Counted from the first letter of the stretch, positions 34,728 through 43,585 are shown. The stretch: DNA of 64,000 bases from Seleniibacterium sp963677135 (GCA_963677135.2 CAXXLS010000002.1:186001-250000), one strand, 5' to 3'. A program made the numbers and translations. Notes: generated by a model from the sequence alone, not told the origin.

Positions 34728-35885
34728 ATGAAGCTTAATACCATTGCCCTGAATAATCTCAGGCGTCGCAAAAGCCGCATGGCTTTCCTGATCCTGGGGT
34801 TGCTGATTGGTGTGGCCACGGTGGTGAGCCTGATTTCCCTGTCTCACGCCTTAACGGCCGATGTGCAGCACAAGATGGAAAATTACGGTGCCAATATCCT
34901 GATCACGCCGCACAGCGATAATCTCTCCCTCAGTTACGGGGGGATGACCCTCGGCGGCGTATCGGTCGCCGCCCATGAAATCGTGCAGGCCGATCTGGAC
35001 AAGATCATGACCATCCCCAATCACCGCAATATTGCGGCGATCGCTCCCAAAGTGCTGGGCGCGGTTGACGTCAAGGGGGAACGGGCTCTGCTGATGGGAG
35101 TCGCGGCCGACCGGGAGTTTCACCTCAAGCGCTGGTGGTCGCTGCGCGGTGCTCCTCTCGCCACTGACAGTGAGTTGGTGGTCGGTGCCGCGGCAGCTGA
35201 AAAATTGGCGCTGGACATCGGCTCCCGGCTGGAGATTGCCGGGCGAGAATTCACGGTCAGCGGGATTCTGGAAAAGACCGGTTCTCAGGATGATCAATTG
35301 CTGATTTCATCTCTGACAGCGGCCCAGCAGCTCCTGAATAAGCCCGGAATCGTTTCTCTGGTGGAGATCGCCGCCCTGTGCGCCGATTGCCCGGTGACGG
35401 ACATGGTCGCACAGCTGGCTGCGGTGCTGCCGGACGTCGATGTCAGCTCGATTCAGCAGGTCGTCAAAACCAGGATGCACGCCCTTGACCAGTTCCGGGG
35501 CTTTTCCCTGGCTATTGCCGGCATTGTCCTGCTGGTCGGTGCTCTGGTGGTGTTCGTGACCATGATGGGCTCCGTGAACGAACGGACCCGGGAGATCGGT
35601 ATTTTCAGGGCTCTTGGTTTCCGTCGTTCCCACATTATTCACCTGATCCTGCTGGAAGCTGCCGTTGTCAGCCTGGTGGCCGGAATTCTCGGCTATCTTG
35701 GCGGCATGGGGGTGTCCCTGGGGGTGCTGCCCTTTATGGTCGAGCATCAGGTTCACCTGGTCTGGGACCCGACGCTGGGTGGCCTGGCCGTTCTTCTGGC
35801 CCTGGTGGTTGGCTGTTCGGCGTCCCTGTATCCGGCAGTAGTCGCCAGCAGGCTTGATCCGACCGAAGCCCTCAGGGCCCTCTGA
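34728..35885 (+). CDS. MacB/FtsX-type ABC transporter permease
   Basis: 385 residues with the four-helix FtsX/MacB plan: helix near residues 18-42 (MAFLILGLLIGVATVVSLIS), a periplasmic MacB-like domain to about 255, then three helices (FSLAIAGIVLLVGALVVFVT; AAVVSLVAGILGYLGG; LGGLAVLLALVVGCSASLYP). The coupling region NERTREIGIFRALGFRRSHI is conserved. The periplasmic domain carries an unusual CADC pair (218-221) that could contact metal or the CxxC partners. Works with the ATPase 17 bases downstream. Known: such ABC proteins transmit force to periplasmic partners rather than forming a channel. Confidence 0.9.
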   Translation: MKLNTIALNNLRRRKSRMAFLILGLLIGVATVVSLISLSHALTADVQHKMENYGANILITPHSDNLSLSYGGMTLGGVSVAAHEIVQADLDKIMTIPNHRNIAAIAPKVLGAVDVKGERALLMGVAADREFHLKRWWSLRGAPLATDSELVVGAAAAEKLALDIGSRLEIAGREFTVSGILEKTGSQDDQLLISSLTAAQQLLNKPGIVSLVEIAALCADCPVTDMVAQLAAVLPDVDVSSIQQVVKTRMHALDQFRGFSLAIAGIVLLVGALVVFVTMMGSVNERTREIGIFRALGFRRSHIIHLILLEAAVVSLVAGILGYLGGMGVSLGVLPFMVEHQVHLVWDPTLGGLAVLLALVVGCSASLYPAVVASRLDPTEALRAL

Positions 35886-35902
35886 TGGAGGTGGCGTGAC
35901 TT

Positions 35903-36610
35903 ATGGCTTTTATTGACATAGAGGGACTGCAAAAAACATTTCAACGGGATGCGGAACGGATCATTGCCCTGGATCGGCTCGATCTGACGATCCGCGAAGG
36001 CAGCTTTACCGGGATGATGGGGCCGTCGGGTTCCGGGAAGAGTACCTTTCTGTCGATCCTCGGGGGGCTGTGTCACCCGACCGCAGGGACCGTCAGGGTC
36101 GACGATATCAACCTGTATGAGCTGCCCGGAGAGAAACTGGCGGATTTCCGGCGCGAATATCTCGGGTTCGTTTTTCAGTCCTTCAACCTGATACCTTACC
36201 TGACCGCCTGTGAAAACGTCATGCTGCCCCTGGCGGTTAAAAAGCTGCCGGCGCGGAAGAAGCGGGAGCTCGCCCTGGCGGTTCTGGAACGCGTCGGCCT
36301 GGCCACCCGGGTTGATCACTTGCCCAACCAGCTTTCCGGCGGGGAACAGGAACGGGTCGCCATCGCCCGCGCCCTGGTCAATGCGCCTCCTCTGCTGCTG
36401 GCCGATGAACCGACGGGAAGTCTGGATACGGCGACCAGCCAGGAGATCATGACGCTGTTCAGCGATCTGAACCGGGACGGACAGACCATTGTCATGGTGA
36501 CCCACAACAGTGAAAACCGGCCCTATTTTGATCGCGTCATTACGCTGCGGGACGGGGCGATCTGGCATGACGACCATCCTGCCCTCAGGACGGTTGCCCG
36601 GGCCGGGTAA
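35903..36610 (+). CDS. MacB/LolD-type ABC transporter ATPase
   Basis: 235 residues. Walker A GPSGSGKST, Q-loop in VFQSFNLIPYLTACENV, signature LSGGEQERVAIARAL, Walker B LLLADEPTGSLD and switch His in VMVTHNSE. The NLIPYLTACENV stretch is characteristic of the MacB/LolD/FtsE group. Pairs with the permease just upstream. Last gene of the four-gene metal-type cluster; no clear terminator follows at once. Confidence 0.93.
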   Translation: MAFIDIEGLQKTFQRDAERIIALDRLDLTIREGSFTGMMGPSGSGKSTFLSILGGLCHPTAGTVRVDDINLYELPGEKLADFRREYLGFVFQSFNLIPYLTACENVMLPLAVKKLPARKKRELALAVLERVGLATRVDHLPNQLSGGEQERVAIARALVNAPPLLLADEPTGSLDTATSQEIMTLFSDLNRDGQTIVMVTHNSENRPYFDRVITLRDGAIWHDDHPALRTVARAG

Positions 36611-36704
36611 CGCCGCCGGCTGCGTGGCTTTCCGGTTCGCTGACCCGCCAGCGGGACGCAGAGCGGCGCAGGCGGAGACAATATTTTTTGCCGGAGTCCT
36701 TGGC

Positions 36705-36730
36705 ATGGATCGGCGTCTTTGTGGTATAGT
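36705..36730 (+). promoter_or_regulatory. Candidate promoter of the 16-codon ORF unit
   Basis: TTGGCA and TATAGT with a 19-base spacer, 33 bases upstream of the ATG at 36764. Five of six bases match each consensus hexamer. Confidence 0.45.
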
Positions 36731-36763
36731 GTAACTACCTCAAACGATAAGGAGGAAGACGGT

Positions 36764-36814
36764 ATGACAGTCTCTGAGCCACCATGCTGTTTAAGTGAAG
36801 GTCCAGCCAATTAA
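36764..36814 (+). CDS. Possible 16-aa small protein or leader peptide
   Basis: ATG at 36764 with GGAGG eight bases upstream opens MTVSEPPCCLSEGPAN and stops at TAA. A promoter-like sequence lies in front and a strong terminator about 100 bases behind, so the whole looks like a short transcription unit of about 200 bases. The Cys-Cys pair next to a metal-transport cluster is suggestive only. It may be a translated small protein, a leader, or a chance frame in a small RNA. Confidence 0.4.
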   Translation: MTVSEPPCCLSEGPAN

Positions 36815-36910
36815 ACGAATAAACAAAACGGGATCTGTGCGGATATCAAGCACAATCCCCAAGTGATCCCCCCGTTCGGGGATACGAGAAACATAAAACA
36901 AGATAATTCA

Positions 36911-36945
36911 AAAAACGCTCCGGAAACTGTCGGAGCGTTTTTTGT
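36911..36945 (+). terminator. Strong terminator of the short unit
   Basis: AACGCTCCG, 8-base loop, CGGAGCGTT followed by five more T; A-run on the other side allows bidirectional use. Confidence 0.85.
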
Positions 36946-37189
36946 TGTTACTGCGAGCATAAAACCACCTGAGCTGCATCCGCTGCCCTGCCGACCTCTG
37001 GTGATTGTCGGCGCCTGCCTGATCCGGATCGGAACTCGAGAGGGTGAGCAGGGGAGGGGGGCGTTTGCCGACCGCGATGAGCAATGTCATTTAAATCTTG
37101 ACGATTTCTTGTTGTGAATGGTTTAATTCCCAGCCGGCAAGCTTAAAAATTTCATTTCCATGATTCTTTTTCACTTCAGACGAGGCCAC

Positions 37190-38179
37190 ATGAAAAAACT
37201 ATCGACGATTCTGCTGACGACCCTGTTGTTTGCCACCCTGTCTACGACGGTTTATGCCGAAAAAGTGATGCGTCTGTCCCTGCAGATGCCGGCGACTCAC
37301 CACCTGACCAAAAACGTTCAGGCTTTTGCCGATGAGGTCAGCGCCAAAACCAACGGTGAGATCAAGATCGAAATCTATCCGGCTGCCCAGCTGTACAAGG
37401 ATAAGGAAGTGCCCCAGGCCGTGTCTTCCGGCGCTATCGACTTCGGGGTTGTCCCCCTGACCCAGTTTGTCGGGACCATTCCGGCCGTCGATCTGTTCTA
37501 TGTGCCGTTCCTGTTCCCCAGCAAAGAGGCGCTGGAAAAAGCCGTGACCAAGGGGAGCCCGATCCGCCAGCCCCTGGATGACGCCGTTCTGGCGACCGGC
37601 GCCCGGATCCTTTGGTGGCAGGCTTACGGCGGAGCGGTTTTCCTGAGCAAGAAAGAGCCGCTGCGGGTTCCTGCCGATCTGAAAGGCAAGAAAGTCCGGA
37701 TCTTCAGTAAAACCCTGGGCGCTCTGGTTGAAGCGGCCGGCGGGGCGCCGACCGCGATTTCCGGTTCGGAACAGTTCCTGGCCTACCAGCGCGGAACTGT
37801 CGACGTGGGAATTACCGGGGTCACCGCCGTGGAGAAACGCAAGCTGTTCCAGGTTATGGATTATCTGACTGCGACCTCGAATATGGTCGATGTCGAATTC
37901 GTGGTCCTCGTCAATGAAAACGCCTGGCAGAAACTGACGGCTGAAGAACGCCAGATCATGGAGGCGGCTGCCGCCAAGGTCGAAAAAGACCTGCGTGAGA
38001 AGATGGACAAGCTTGAAGCCGACGCCTTCGCCTTTTCTGCCAAGAAGATGAAGACCATCGAACTGACCCCGGCCGAACTGAAAGAATGGCAGGAGCTTGC
38101 CCAACCGGTTATCGAGACCTACATCAAGAACGCCGGTCCTCTGGGGCAGCAGCTGGTCGACGCTGCGCGCCAGCTCTGA
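37190..38179 (+). CDS. dctP: TRAP transporter substrate-binding protein (DctP), second system
   Basis: 329 residues, ATG at 37190 (GAGG upstream), signal peptide ending VYAEKVM. DctP blocks: LSLQMPATHHLTKNVQAFAD, IEIYPAAQLYKDKEVPQAV, and LKGKKVRIFSKTLG with the ligand-binding Arg. Only weakly similar to the DctP at 17427, so a different carboxylate is likely. Two hairpins separate it from dctQ. The operon ends with an isocitrate-lyase-family enzyme, pointing to a di- or tricarboxylate or 2-hydroxyacid ligand; this is inference. Confidence 0.93.
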   Translation: MKKLSTILLTTLLFATLSTTVYAEKVMRLSLQMPATHHLTKNVQAFADEVSAKTNGEIKIEIYPAAQLYKDKEVPQAVSSGAIDFGVVPLTQFVGTIPAVDLFYVPFLFPSKEALEKAVTKGSPIRQPLDDAVLATGARILWWQAYGGAVFLSKKEPLRVPADLKGKKVRIFSKTLGALVEAAGGAPTAISGSEQFLAYQRGTVDVGITGVTAVEKRKLFQVMDYLTATSNMVDVEFVVLVNENAWQKLTAEERQIMEAAAAKVEKDLREKMDKLEADAFAFSAKKMKTIELTPAELKEWQELAQPVIETYIKNAGPLGQQLVDAARQL

Positions 38180-38202
38180 TCGGGGCTTTTTCGCATCATT
38201 CG

Positions 38203-38282
38203 GCGCACTGTCGTGGTTTGCGGCAGTGCGCTTTCTTGTTATCTGAATCCGTGACGGGAGCGACCGAACCCGTCACGGATTC
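38203..38282 (+). terminator. Two intercistronic hairpins between dctP and dctQ
   Basis: GCGCACTG/CAGTGCGC followed by TTTCTTG (38203-38231), then GAATCCGTGACGGG/CCCGTCACGGATTC (38245-38282), a perfect 14-bp stem. They probably dampen expression of the membrane subunits or protect the dctP message. Confidence 0.65.
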
Positions 38283-38314
38283 AAGTATTTTTGCCGTTGG
38301 AACAGGATCCTTAA

Positions 38315-38809
38315 GTGAAGTTCATTGATACGATTGCCGATTTTTGCTCAAAAATATCCGCCTGGCTGTTTTTCATTATCGGCGGGATGATTGTTTACGA
38401 GGTGGTTGCCCGCTATGTCTTTTTGTCCCCGACCTCCTGGAGTGAAGAGATGTCCCGCTTTTTCCAGATCTGGGCAACCTACCTGGCCGCAGCGGCGATT
38501 CTGCGCCAGCGTAAACTTATCGCCATCGATGTGTTCTACCTGAAAATGCCACGCAGCTTGCAGATGCTGTGTGATCTGCTGTCCCTTGCCATCATCGGAA
38601 TCTTTTCCGCGGTCGCCTGTTACCACGGCACGGATATCGTCGTCGATTCGATTCGGATCGGTCGCTCCAGTTCGGGAATGCTGGCGGTTCCGCTGTGGCT
38701 CACCGAGATCGCGATCCCCCTGGGCTTTGGTCTGCTTCTGCTGCAGGCGCTGACGGAAATGGTCCGCACGGTTTCCGGCCCCGGCGAAAGTCCTCAGAAT
38801 TCCCACTGA
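38315..38809 (+). CDS. dctQ: TRAP transporter small permease (DctQ), second system
   Basis: 164 residues; the frame begins with a GTG at 38315 (GTGAAGTTCATTGATACG). Four helices: ISAWLFFIIGGMIVYEVVARY, then SWSEEMSRFFQIWATYLAAAA, LCDLLSLAIIGIFSAVAC, and IAIPLGFGLLLLQALTEM. The SEEMSR block is the DctQ family hallmark. Partner of DctM downstream (29 bases). Confidence 0.92.
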   Translation: MKFIDTIADFCSKISAWLFFIIGGMIVYEVVARYVFLSPTSWSEEMSRFFQIWATYLAAAAILRQRKLIAIDVFYLKMPRSLQMLCDLLSLAIIGIFSAVACYHGTDIVVDSIRIGRSSSGMLAVPLWLTEIAIPLGFGLLLLQALTEMVRTVSGPGESPQNSH

Positions 38810-38838
38810 ATGTTCATTTTCCTTCTGGCTGAATAACA

Positions 38839-40110
38839 ATGACCACAGTTTTGATACTTCTCTGTTTGCTGGCACTGCTGCTGATCCGGGTGCCGGTCGC
38901 TTTTTCTCTCGGGGGGCTTGGCCTGGCCCTGCTCTGGTACAAGGATTTTTCGCTGGTGATGGTGCCCCAGGCCCTTTATTCCACCACCGATAATTTTGTC
39001 CTGCTGTCCGTCCCCCTTTTTCTGCTGATGTCCAATATCCTGCTCAAGGGCGGTGTCGGCAAGGATCTGTTCAACGCGGTGCAGACCTGGATCGGTCACT
39101 GGCCGGGTGGACTGGCCATGGCCACGATTATCAGCTGTGCCCTGTTCTCCGCCATTTCCGGTTCTTCGGTGGCGACGGCAGCGACCATCGCCACGGTGGC
39201 GATCCCGGAGATGGTTTCCCGCGGTTACAAGCGGTCATTCGTACTGGGTCTGCTCGCGGCCGGCGGAACTCTGGGGATTCTTATCCCGCCCTCGATCCCG
39301 ATGATCATTTACGGGGTGATCACCGAAGAGTCGATCATCGATCTGTTCATGGCCGGGGTCGGTCCCGGCCTGACGCTGGCCGTGCTGTTCATGGTCTACT
39401 CTTTCTGCTACGCCCACTTCGGCGGCGGTTATACCCCCAATCCCAAAGCCACCTGGACGGAACGCAAAAAAGCGTCGATTCGCGCTTTGCCAACCCTGCT
39501 GCTGGCCATTGTCGTGATCGGAGGCATCTATCTCGGCGTTTTCACGCCGACGGAATCCGCCGCCATCGGATTTGTCATGGCGCTGGTCATCGTCATCGGG
39601 TTGCGGACCATGGACTGGCGGAACCTCAAGGATGCCGTGGTCGAGGCGATGAGTACCACGGTGACGATCTTCATGATCATGGCCGGTGCCAAGATTTTTG
39701 GCAAAGCCATTACGCTCTACCGGATCCCCCAGGAGTTGTCCGCCGCCATCACGACCAATATCAGCGAGCCGGGCGTCTTTATCCTGGTGGTCTGTCTGGT
39801 TCTGCTGCTTATGGGATTCTTCCTCGAATCGATTTCCATGCTGCTGATCATGATGCCGGTGCTCTATCCCGCTCTTTCTCCCATGATGATCGACCCGATC
39901 TGGTTCGGGGTCATCTTCGTGGTCATGATCGAGTGCGCCCTGATCACGCCGCCGGTCGGCCTGAACCTGTTTATCATTCAGGCCGTGGCCCGGGGCAGCC
40001 TCGGCGAGGTCGTGCGCGGCGTCCTGCCGTTTTTGCTGATCATGTTCGCGACCGCCTTCGCCCTGTACCTGTTCCCCGATATCGCTCTCTACATTCCCTT
40101 TAAATTGTGA
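38839..40110 (+). CDS. dctM: TRAP transporter large permease (DctM), second system
   Basis: 423 residues, about twelve helices. Blocks: VPLFLLMSNILLKGGVG, CALFSAISGSSVATAATIATV, AAGGTLGILIPPSIPMIIYG and ECALITPPVGLNLFIIQAVA. Carries the acid bound by DctP across the inner membrane with sodium. Its stop codon overlaps the start of the next gene (TGATG), coupling transport to metabolism. Confidence 0.94.
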   Translation: MTTVLILLCLLALLLIRVPVAFSLGGLGLALLWYKDFSLVMVPQALYSTTDNFVLLSVPLFLLMSNILLKGGVGKDLFNAVQTWIGHWPGGLAMATIISCALFSAISGSSVATAATIATVAIPEMVSRGYKRSFVLGLLAAGGTLGILIPPSIPMIIYGVITEESIIDLFMAGVGPGLTLAVLFMVYSFCYAHFGGGYTPNPKATWTERKKASIRALPTLLLAIVVIGGIYLGVFTPTESAAIGFVMALVIVIGLRTMDWRNLKDAVVEAMSTTVTIFMIMAGAKIFGKAITLYRIPQELSAAITTNISEPGVFILVVCLVLLLMGFFLESISMLLIMMPVLYPALSPMMIDPIWFGVIFVVMIECALITPPVGLNLFIIQAVARGSLGEVVRGVLPFLLIMFATAFALYLFPDIALYIPFKL

Positions 40111-40973
40111 TGACTATGAAAAAATCTTCAGCTCAACAACTCAGAGAATTGCTGGCCGGCAGGCAGATGCTGACCATGCCGTGCTGTCATGACGCCCTCT
40201 CCGCCCGGCTGATCGAACGTGCCGGTTTTCCCATGACCTTCATGAGCGGGTTCATGGTGGCTGCCAGCCGTCTGGCCATGCCGGATACCGGCCTGATCAG
40301 CTTTGGCGAAATGCTTGACCAGGTGCGGACCATCATCCAGGCGGTAGATTTTCCGGTTCTGGCCGACGGTGATACCGGGTACGGCAACGCGGTTAACGTG
40401 AAACGCACGGTCCGGGAGTATGCCGCTGCCGGGGTGGCCTGCATCATGATCGAAGATCAGCTCGCTCCCAAGCGCTGTGGACATACCCGCGGCAAGCAGA
40501 TTGTTCCTTTTCATGAAGCCTGCCAGCGTATTCGGGCAGCCGTCGACGCCCGTGACGAGGGCGCAGATATCCTCATCATGGCCCGCACCGATGCGCGGGG
40601 CGTGGCCGGGATGGAGGAAGCGTTGAAGCGGATGGAGGCTTTTCAGGAGCTCGGTGCCGATATCCTGTTCCTGGAAGCTCCGGAAACGGTTGCCGAGATG
40701 CAGGAATTCTGTGACCGGATATCCGGCTACAAGATGGCCAACCTGATCGAGGAAGGGAAGACCCCGGTTCTCAGCCCGCAGGAACTGCACGACATGGGGT
40801 ATGCCATTGCCGCTTATCCTCTGGCCCTGCTCCAGGCCCAGGTGACGGCTCTGGAGGCGGCTCTTGATGAACTCAAAAAGGGCGTCCACCCCGCAGGCTT
40901 GCAAAGCTTCAGCAAGGTCCAGGAGGTGGTCGGTTTTCCCCAATATTACCAGGAGTTCGAGCGCTATCAATAG
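40110..40973 (+). CDS. Isocitrate lyase/PEP mutase family enzyme
   Basis: 287 residues. Start at ATG 40110, sharing one base with the dctM stop; a GTG at 40107 and an ATG at 40116 are alternatives. PEP mutase/ICL barrel: FMSGFMVAASRLAMPDTG, the metal-binding block PVLADGDTGYGN, EDQLAPKRCGHTRGK with the lyase Cys, and ILIMARTDARG. The KRCGH loop indicates a C-C lyase (methylisocitrate lyase, dimethylmalate lyase or oxaloacetate-type hydrolase/decarboxylase) rather than a phosphonate mutase. Encoded in the TRAP operon, so it probably acts on the imported acid. Substrate unknown. Confidence 0.87.
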   Translation: MTMKKSSAQQLRELLAGRQMLTMPCCHDALSARLIERAGFPMTFMSGFMVAASRLAMPDTGLISFGEMLDQVRTIIQAVDFPVLADGDTGYGNAVNVKRTVREYAAAGVACIMIEDQLAPKRCGHTRGKQIVPFHEACQRIRAAVDARDEGADILIMARTDARGVAGMEEALKRMEAFQELGADILFLEAPETVAEMQEFCDRISGYKMANLIEEGKTPVLSPQELHDMGYAIAAYPLALLQAQVTALEAALDELKKGVHPAGLQSFSKVQEVVGFPQYYQEFERYQ

Positions 40974-41086
40974 GATTGACCGGAGCTGGAGATTGTTCTT
41001 TTATTGTAACAGGGGTGTTCTGATCTCCCCCAATGGGGTTATGCTTTAACCGGGCGCGAACGAAAGCTGATCAGGAGGCTGTGCTG

Positions 41087-41488
41087 ATGGATATTGCAAC
41101 GATCGGTGGCAACCAGGTGGCCTACTCACCGACGGTGAGCATCGCCAGGACAAGTCAGACGGAAGCCGGTACGGTGACCGCGACGACCTTCGGCGACACG
41201 GTTGAAATCTCGGATGAGGCACGGGCTTTGGCGGTGGCCGGGCTGGAGGATGCAGACGCCGGGACCTCCCCAACGGAAGGGGGAACCTCGGCTGCCGCTG
41301 ACGAGGATGACAGTGCTGACGAGCTTGCCGAAATCCAGGCGGCCATTGCCGCACTGAGAGCAGACATCAGCGGCTTGCGCGGCCGAACCATGACCGATGA
41401 CAGTGCCGGGGCCGAGCTTGTGCAAAAACAGGCCGAGTTGGCGGCCCTTGTGACTGAACTGGCGCAGGCGCAGAGGGCCGCCGGATAA
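41087..41488 (+). CDS. Hypothetical protein with C-terminal coiled coil
   Basis: 133 residues; AGGAGG eight bases before the ATG at 41087 decides the start. The N-terminal half is Thr/Ser rich with GDTVEISDEARALA, a motif seen in small secreted or flagellum-associated proteins; the middle is acidic (ADEDDSADELAE); the C-terminal half is a helix with heptads (IQAAIAALRADISGLRG, then LVQKQAELAALVTELAQAQ). No signal peptide. Function not recognised. Followed by a very strong terminator. Confidence 0.7.
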   Translation: MDIATIGGNQVAYSPTVSIARTSQTEAGTVTATTFGDTVEISDEARALAVAGLEDADAGTSPTEGGTSAAADEDDSADELAEIQAAIAALRADISGLRGRTMTDDSAGAELVQKQAELAALVTELAQAQRAAG

Positions 41489-41511
41489 TCGACAGTGATA
41501 TGAAAATTATA

Positions 41512-41550
41512 AAAAAAACGGCTTTCCCGCAGGGGAAAGCCGTTTTTTTA
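41512..41550. terminator. Bidirectional terminator between convergent genes
   Basis: AAAACGGCTTTCCC, loop GCAG, GGGAAAGCCGTTTTTTT; A/T tracts on both sides serve the hypothetical gene and the fumarate reductase gene. Confidence 0.9.
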
Positions 41551-41569
41551 TGAGTACCAGGTTCGCGTC

Positions 41570-43399
41570 CTAGTGTTGTTGGGCATAGGCTGCGGCCGAG
41601 GTTCCGGCAATGCGTCCGAAGGTGACGATGTCGGAGATAGCATTGCCCCCCAGACGGTTGGCGCCATGGACGCCTCCGGTAACTTCCCCGGCGGCGAACA
41701 GCCCGGAGATGATCCGGCCGTTCTCATCTTGCACCTGGCCCCGGGTATTGATGACCACGCCGCCCATGGTGTGGTGGACGGCCGGGGTCACCTCGATGGC
41801 GTAAAATGGCGGGGTGGCCAGCTTGCGAGGCAGGTTGGGGCGATCGAATTCACCATCTTTCTTGGCCTCGACGAAGCCGTTGTAGGTCTTTAAGGTCTGC
41901 TCCAGGGCAGCTGCCGGAACCGGTATCTTTTGGGCCAGTTCGCCGACGCTGCTACCTTCAAGCACAAAGTGCAGGTTGATGTAGCCTTCAATCTTCTTGA
42001 GGCTTTTGCGTACCGAATCGTCGAAAATCAGGTAGGCGCTTTTCCCTTTCTGATTCAGGATCGCTGCCGACGCTTTATCGCGGGTCGTGATTTCATTGAT
42101 GAAACGGACCCCGTCGCGATTGACGAGGATGGCCCCGTTGCCACGGACGGCTTCGGTGACCATGACGCCACCAACCGGTGAATAGGTCGGGTGGGCTTGA
42201 ATCTCTTTCAGGTCCCGGGTGGCAACCCCGGCCAGGGCGGCGACGTCAAGGCCGTCCCCGGTGGCGCCGGGATGATTGGTGGCGGCGAAACCCTTCAGCT
42301 TGGGCTGGTATTTGGCGACCCGCTCATTATTCTTGGCGAAACCGCCGGTGGCCAGGACGACGGCGTCTGCTTCAATGACATAGTAGCCGGTCACCGCGCC
42401 CTTGACCAGGACCCCGGTTGCCCGGTTTTCGTCATTCTTGAGAATGCGGACCACCCGGCTGTTGAACCGGATATCCGTGCCCCGCTTGACGGCGTTGTTC
42501 CACAGCACCTGGGCGACATGGGCACCGACCCCGGCACCCCCGGTGGGACGGTGACTGCGGTTGACGCTGGCGCCGCCCATGCGGCCGACATCGGTCATGT
42601 CCGCGCCCATGCCGGTCAGCCAGTCGATGGAGCCGGACGAATTGCCGGCCAGGACCTTGACCAGCTCGGGATCATTCAGGTTGCGCCCCCCTTTCATGGT
42701 GTCGGCGATCATGATGTCGACCTTGTCCTTGATGCCAAGTTTGGCCTGGGGCTTGGTTTCTGCGGCATTCATGCCACCGGCGGCCAGCTTGGTGTTGCCC
42801 CCCGGAATCGGTTCTTTTTCCAGGAGAATCACTTCGGCTCCGGCATTGCGAGCGGCAACCGCAGCCGACATGCCGGCACCTCCCGATCCGATAACGACCA
42901 CGTCGGTTTTTTCCCGCGGACCGGCGGCGATCGCTTTATCTTGGGCGGCCTTGTCCGCGTCAACCGGTACGAAGGTCCGCTGCCAGGTCCCTCCGAAAGG
43001 CATCTGGTAGCCGAAACTGTGGCAGGAGTCGCAGTAGGCGACCGACTTCTGGTGCCCTTTGTGGCAGGCAGTACAGGCGATTGCGCCAATCAGGTGGGAT
43101 TGATGGGGCGACACAATGCCTTCTCTTTCCGCGGTCGCGACCTCTTTCAGGTCACCGTGACAGGTGATGCACTGCTCATTTTCAAACGTGAGGTTGTCAT
43201 CGCTGGGGCCTTTGCCGTTGGCGTGGCAGCCGGCGCAGCCATTGTCACGGGCGTGGGGTCCCGCAAGCACCTCCTGATCCGCCTGGGCGGTCGCCGTGGA
43301 TTCTGTTGCTTTCAGTTGGGTACAGCCCCAGCTCGCCAGCATGATCAGCAGGCCGGCCACTCCGGTCAGAACGAGGGCTTTCGAGTGCTTCCTATTCAT
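41570..43399 (-). CDS. Tetraheme flavocytochrome c fumarate reductase
   Basis: 609 residues. An N-terminal signal with a Cys near a lipobox-like ASWGC precedes four heme sites: CAGCH, CITCH, CTACH and CDSCH within about the first 130 residues. Then an FAD domain starts VVVIGSGGAGMSAAVAARNAG. Active-site blocks follow Shewanella Fcc3: QAHPTYSP, MVTEAVRGNGAILVNRDG, VHHTMGG and GANRLGGNAISDIV, including the catalytic Arg and the MVTE residues of fumarate rather than urocanate reductases. A periplasmic terminal reductase fed by quinol through a cytochrome. The second ATG (43399) has AAGGAG at six bases; the first (43402) only three. Divergent from a sensor kinase gene. Confidence 0.92.
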   Translation of the reverse strand: MNRKHSKALVLTGVAGLLIMLASWGCTQLKATESTATAQADQEVLAGPHARDNGCAGCHANGKGPSDDNLTFENEQCITCHGDLKEVATAEREGIVSPHQSHLIGAIACTACHKGHQKSVAYCDSCHSFGYQMPFGGTWQRTFVPVDADKAAQDKAIAAGPREKTDVVVIGSGGAGMSAAVAARNAGAEVILLEKEPIPGGNTKLAAGGMNAAETKPQAKLGIKDKVDIMIADTMKGGRNLNDPELVKVLAGNSSGSIDWLTGMGADMTDVGRMGGASVNRSHRPTGGAGVGAHVAQVLWNNAVKRGTDIRFNSRVVRILKNDENRATGVLVKGAVTGYYVIEADAVVLATGGFAKNNERVAKYQPKLKGFAATNHPGATGDGLDVAALAGVATRDLKEIQAHPTYSPVGGVMVTEAVRGNGAILVNRDGVRFINEITTRDKASAAILNQKGKSAYLIFDDSVRKSLKKIEGYINLHFVLEGSSVGELAQKIPVPAAALEQTLKTYNGFVEAKKDGEFDRPNLPRKLATPPFYAIEVTPAVHHTMGGVVINTRGQVQDENGRIISGLFAAGEVTGGVHGANRLGGNAISDIVTFGRIAGTSAAAYAQQH

Positions 43400-43559
43400 C
43401 ATTAACTCCTTGTTTCAGGTCTAAAATTCACGCCCTGGGCAGGCGTGTCACAATGACAATGAGGGGTCTGTGGCAGTTCGGATAGTTCTCTTGCGAATCA
43501 GGCTAAGGGTTTGGAATTGCGTTGTAAATATTCTGGAGATATTGAGGTTTTATTCTATT

Positions 43560-43585
43560 GTGAGCATTTTGCTCATTGTGCTCAC
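43560..43585. promoter_or_regulatory. Dyad between fumarate reductase and sensor kinase genes
   Basis: GTGAGCA, 12 bases, TGCTCAC; inside it GAGCA-ttt-TGCTC forms a second overlapping dyad. Located midway in the divergent intergenic region (43400-43707). Likely a regulator site, unassigned. Confidence 0.5.

Noticed and set aside
42191..43405. 404-codon open frame on the plus strand
   Set aside because: Antisense shadow of the fumarate reductase gene, whose heme and FAD motifs are unambiguous.
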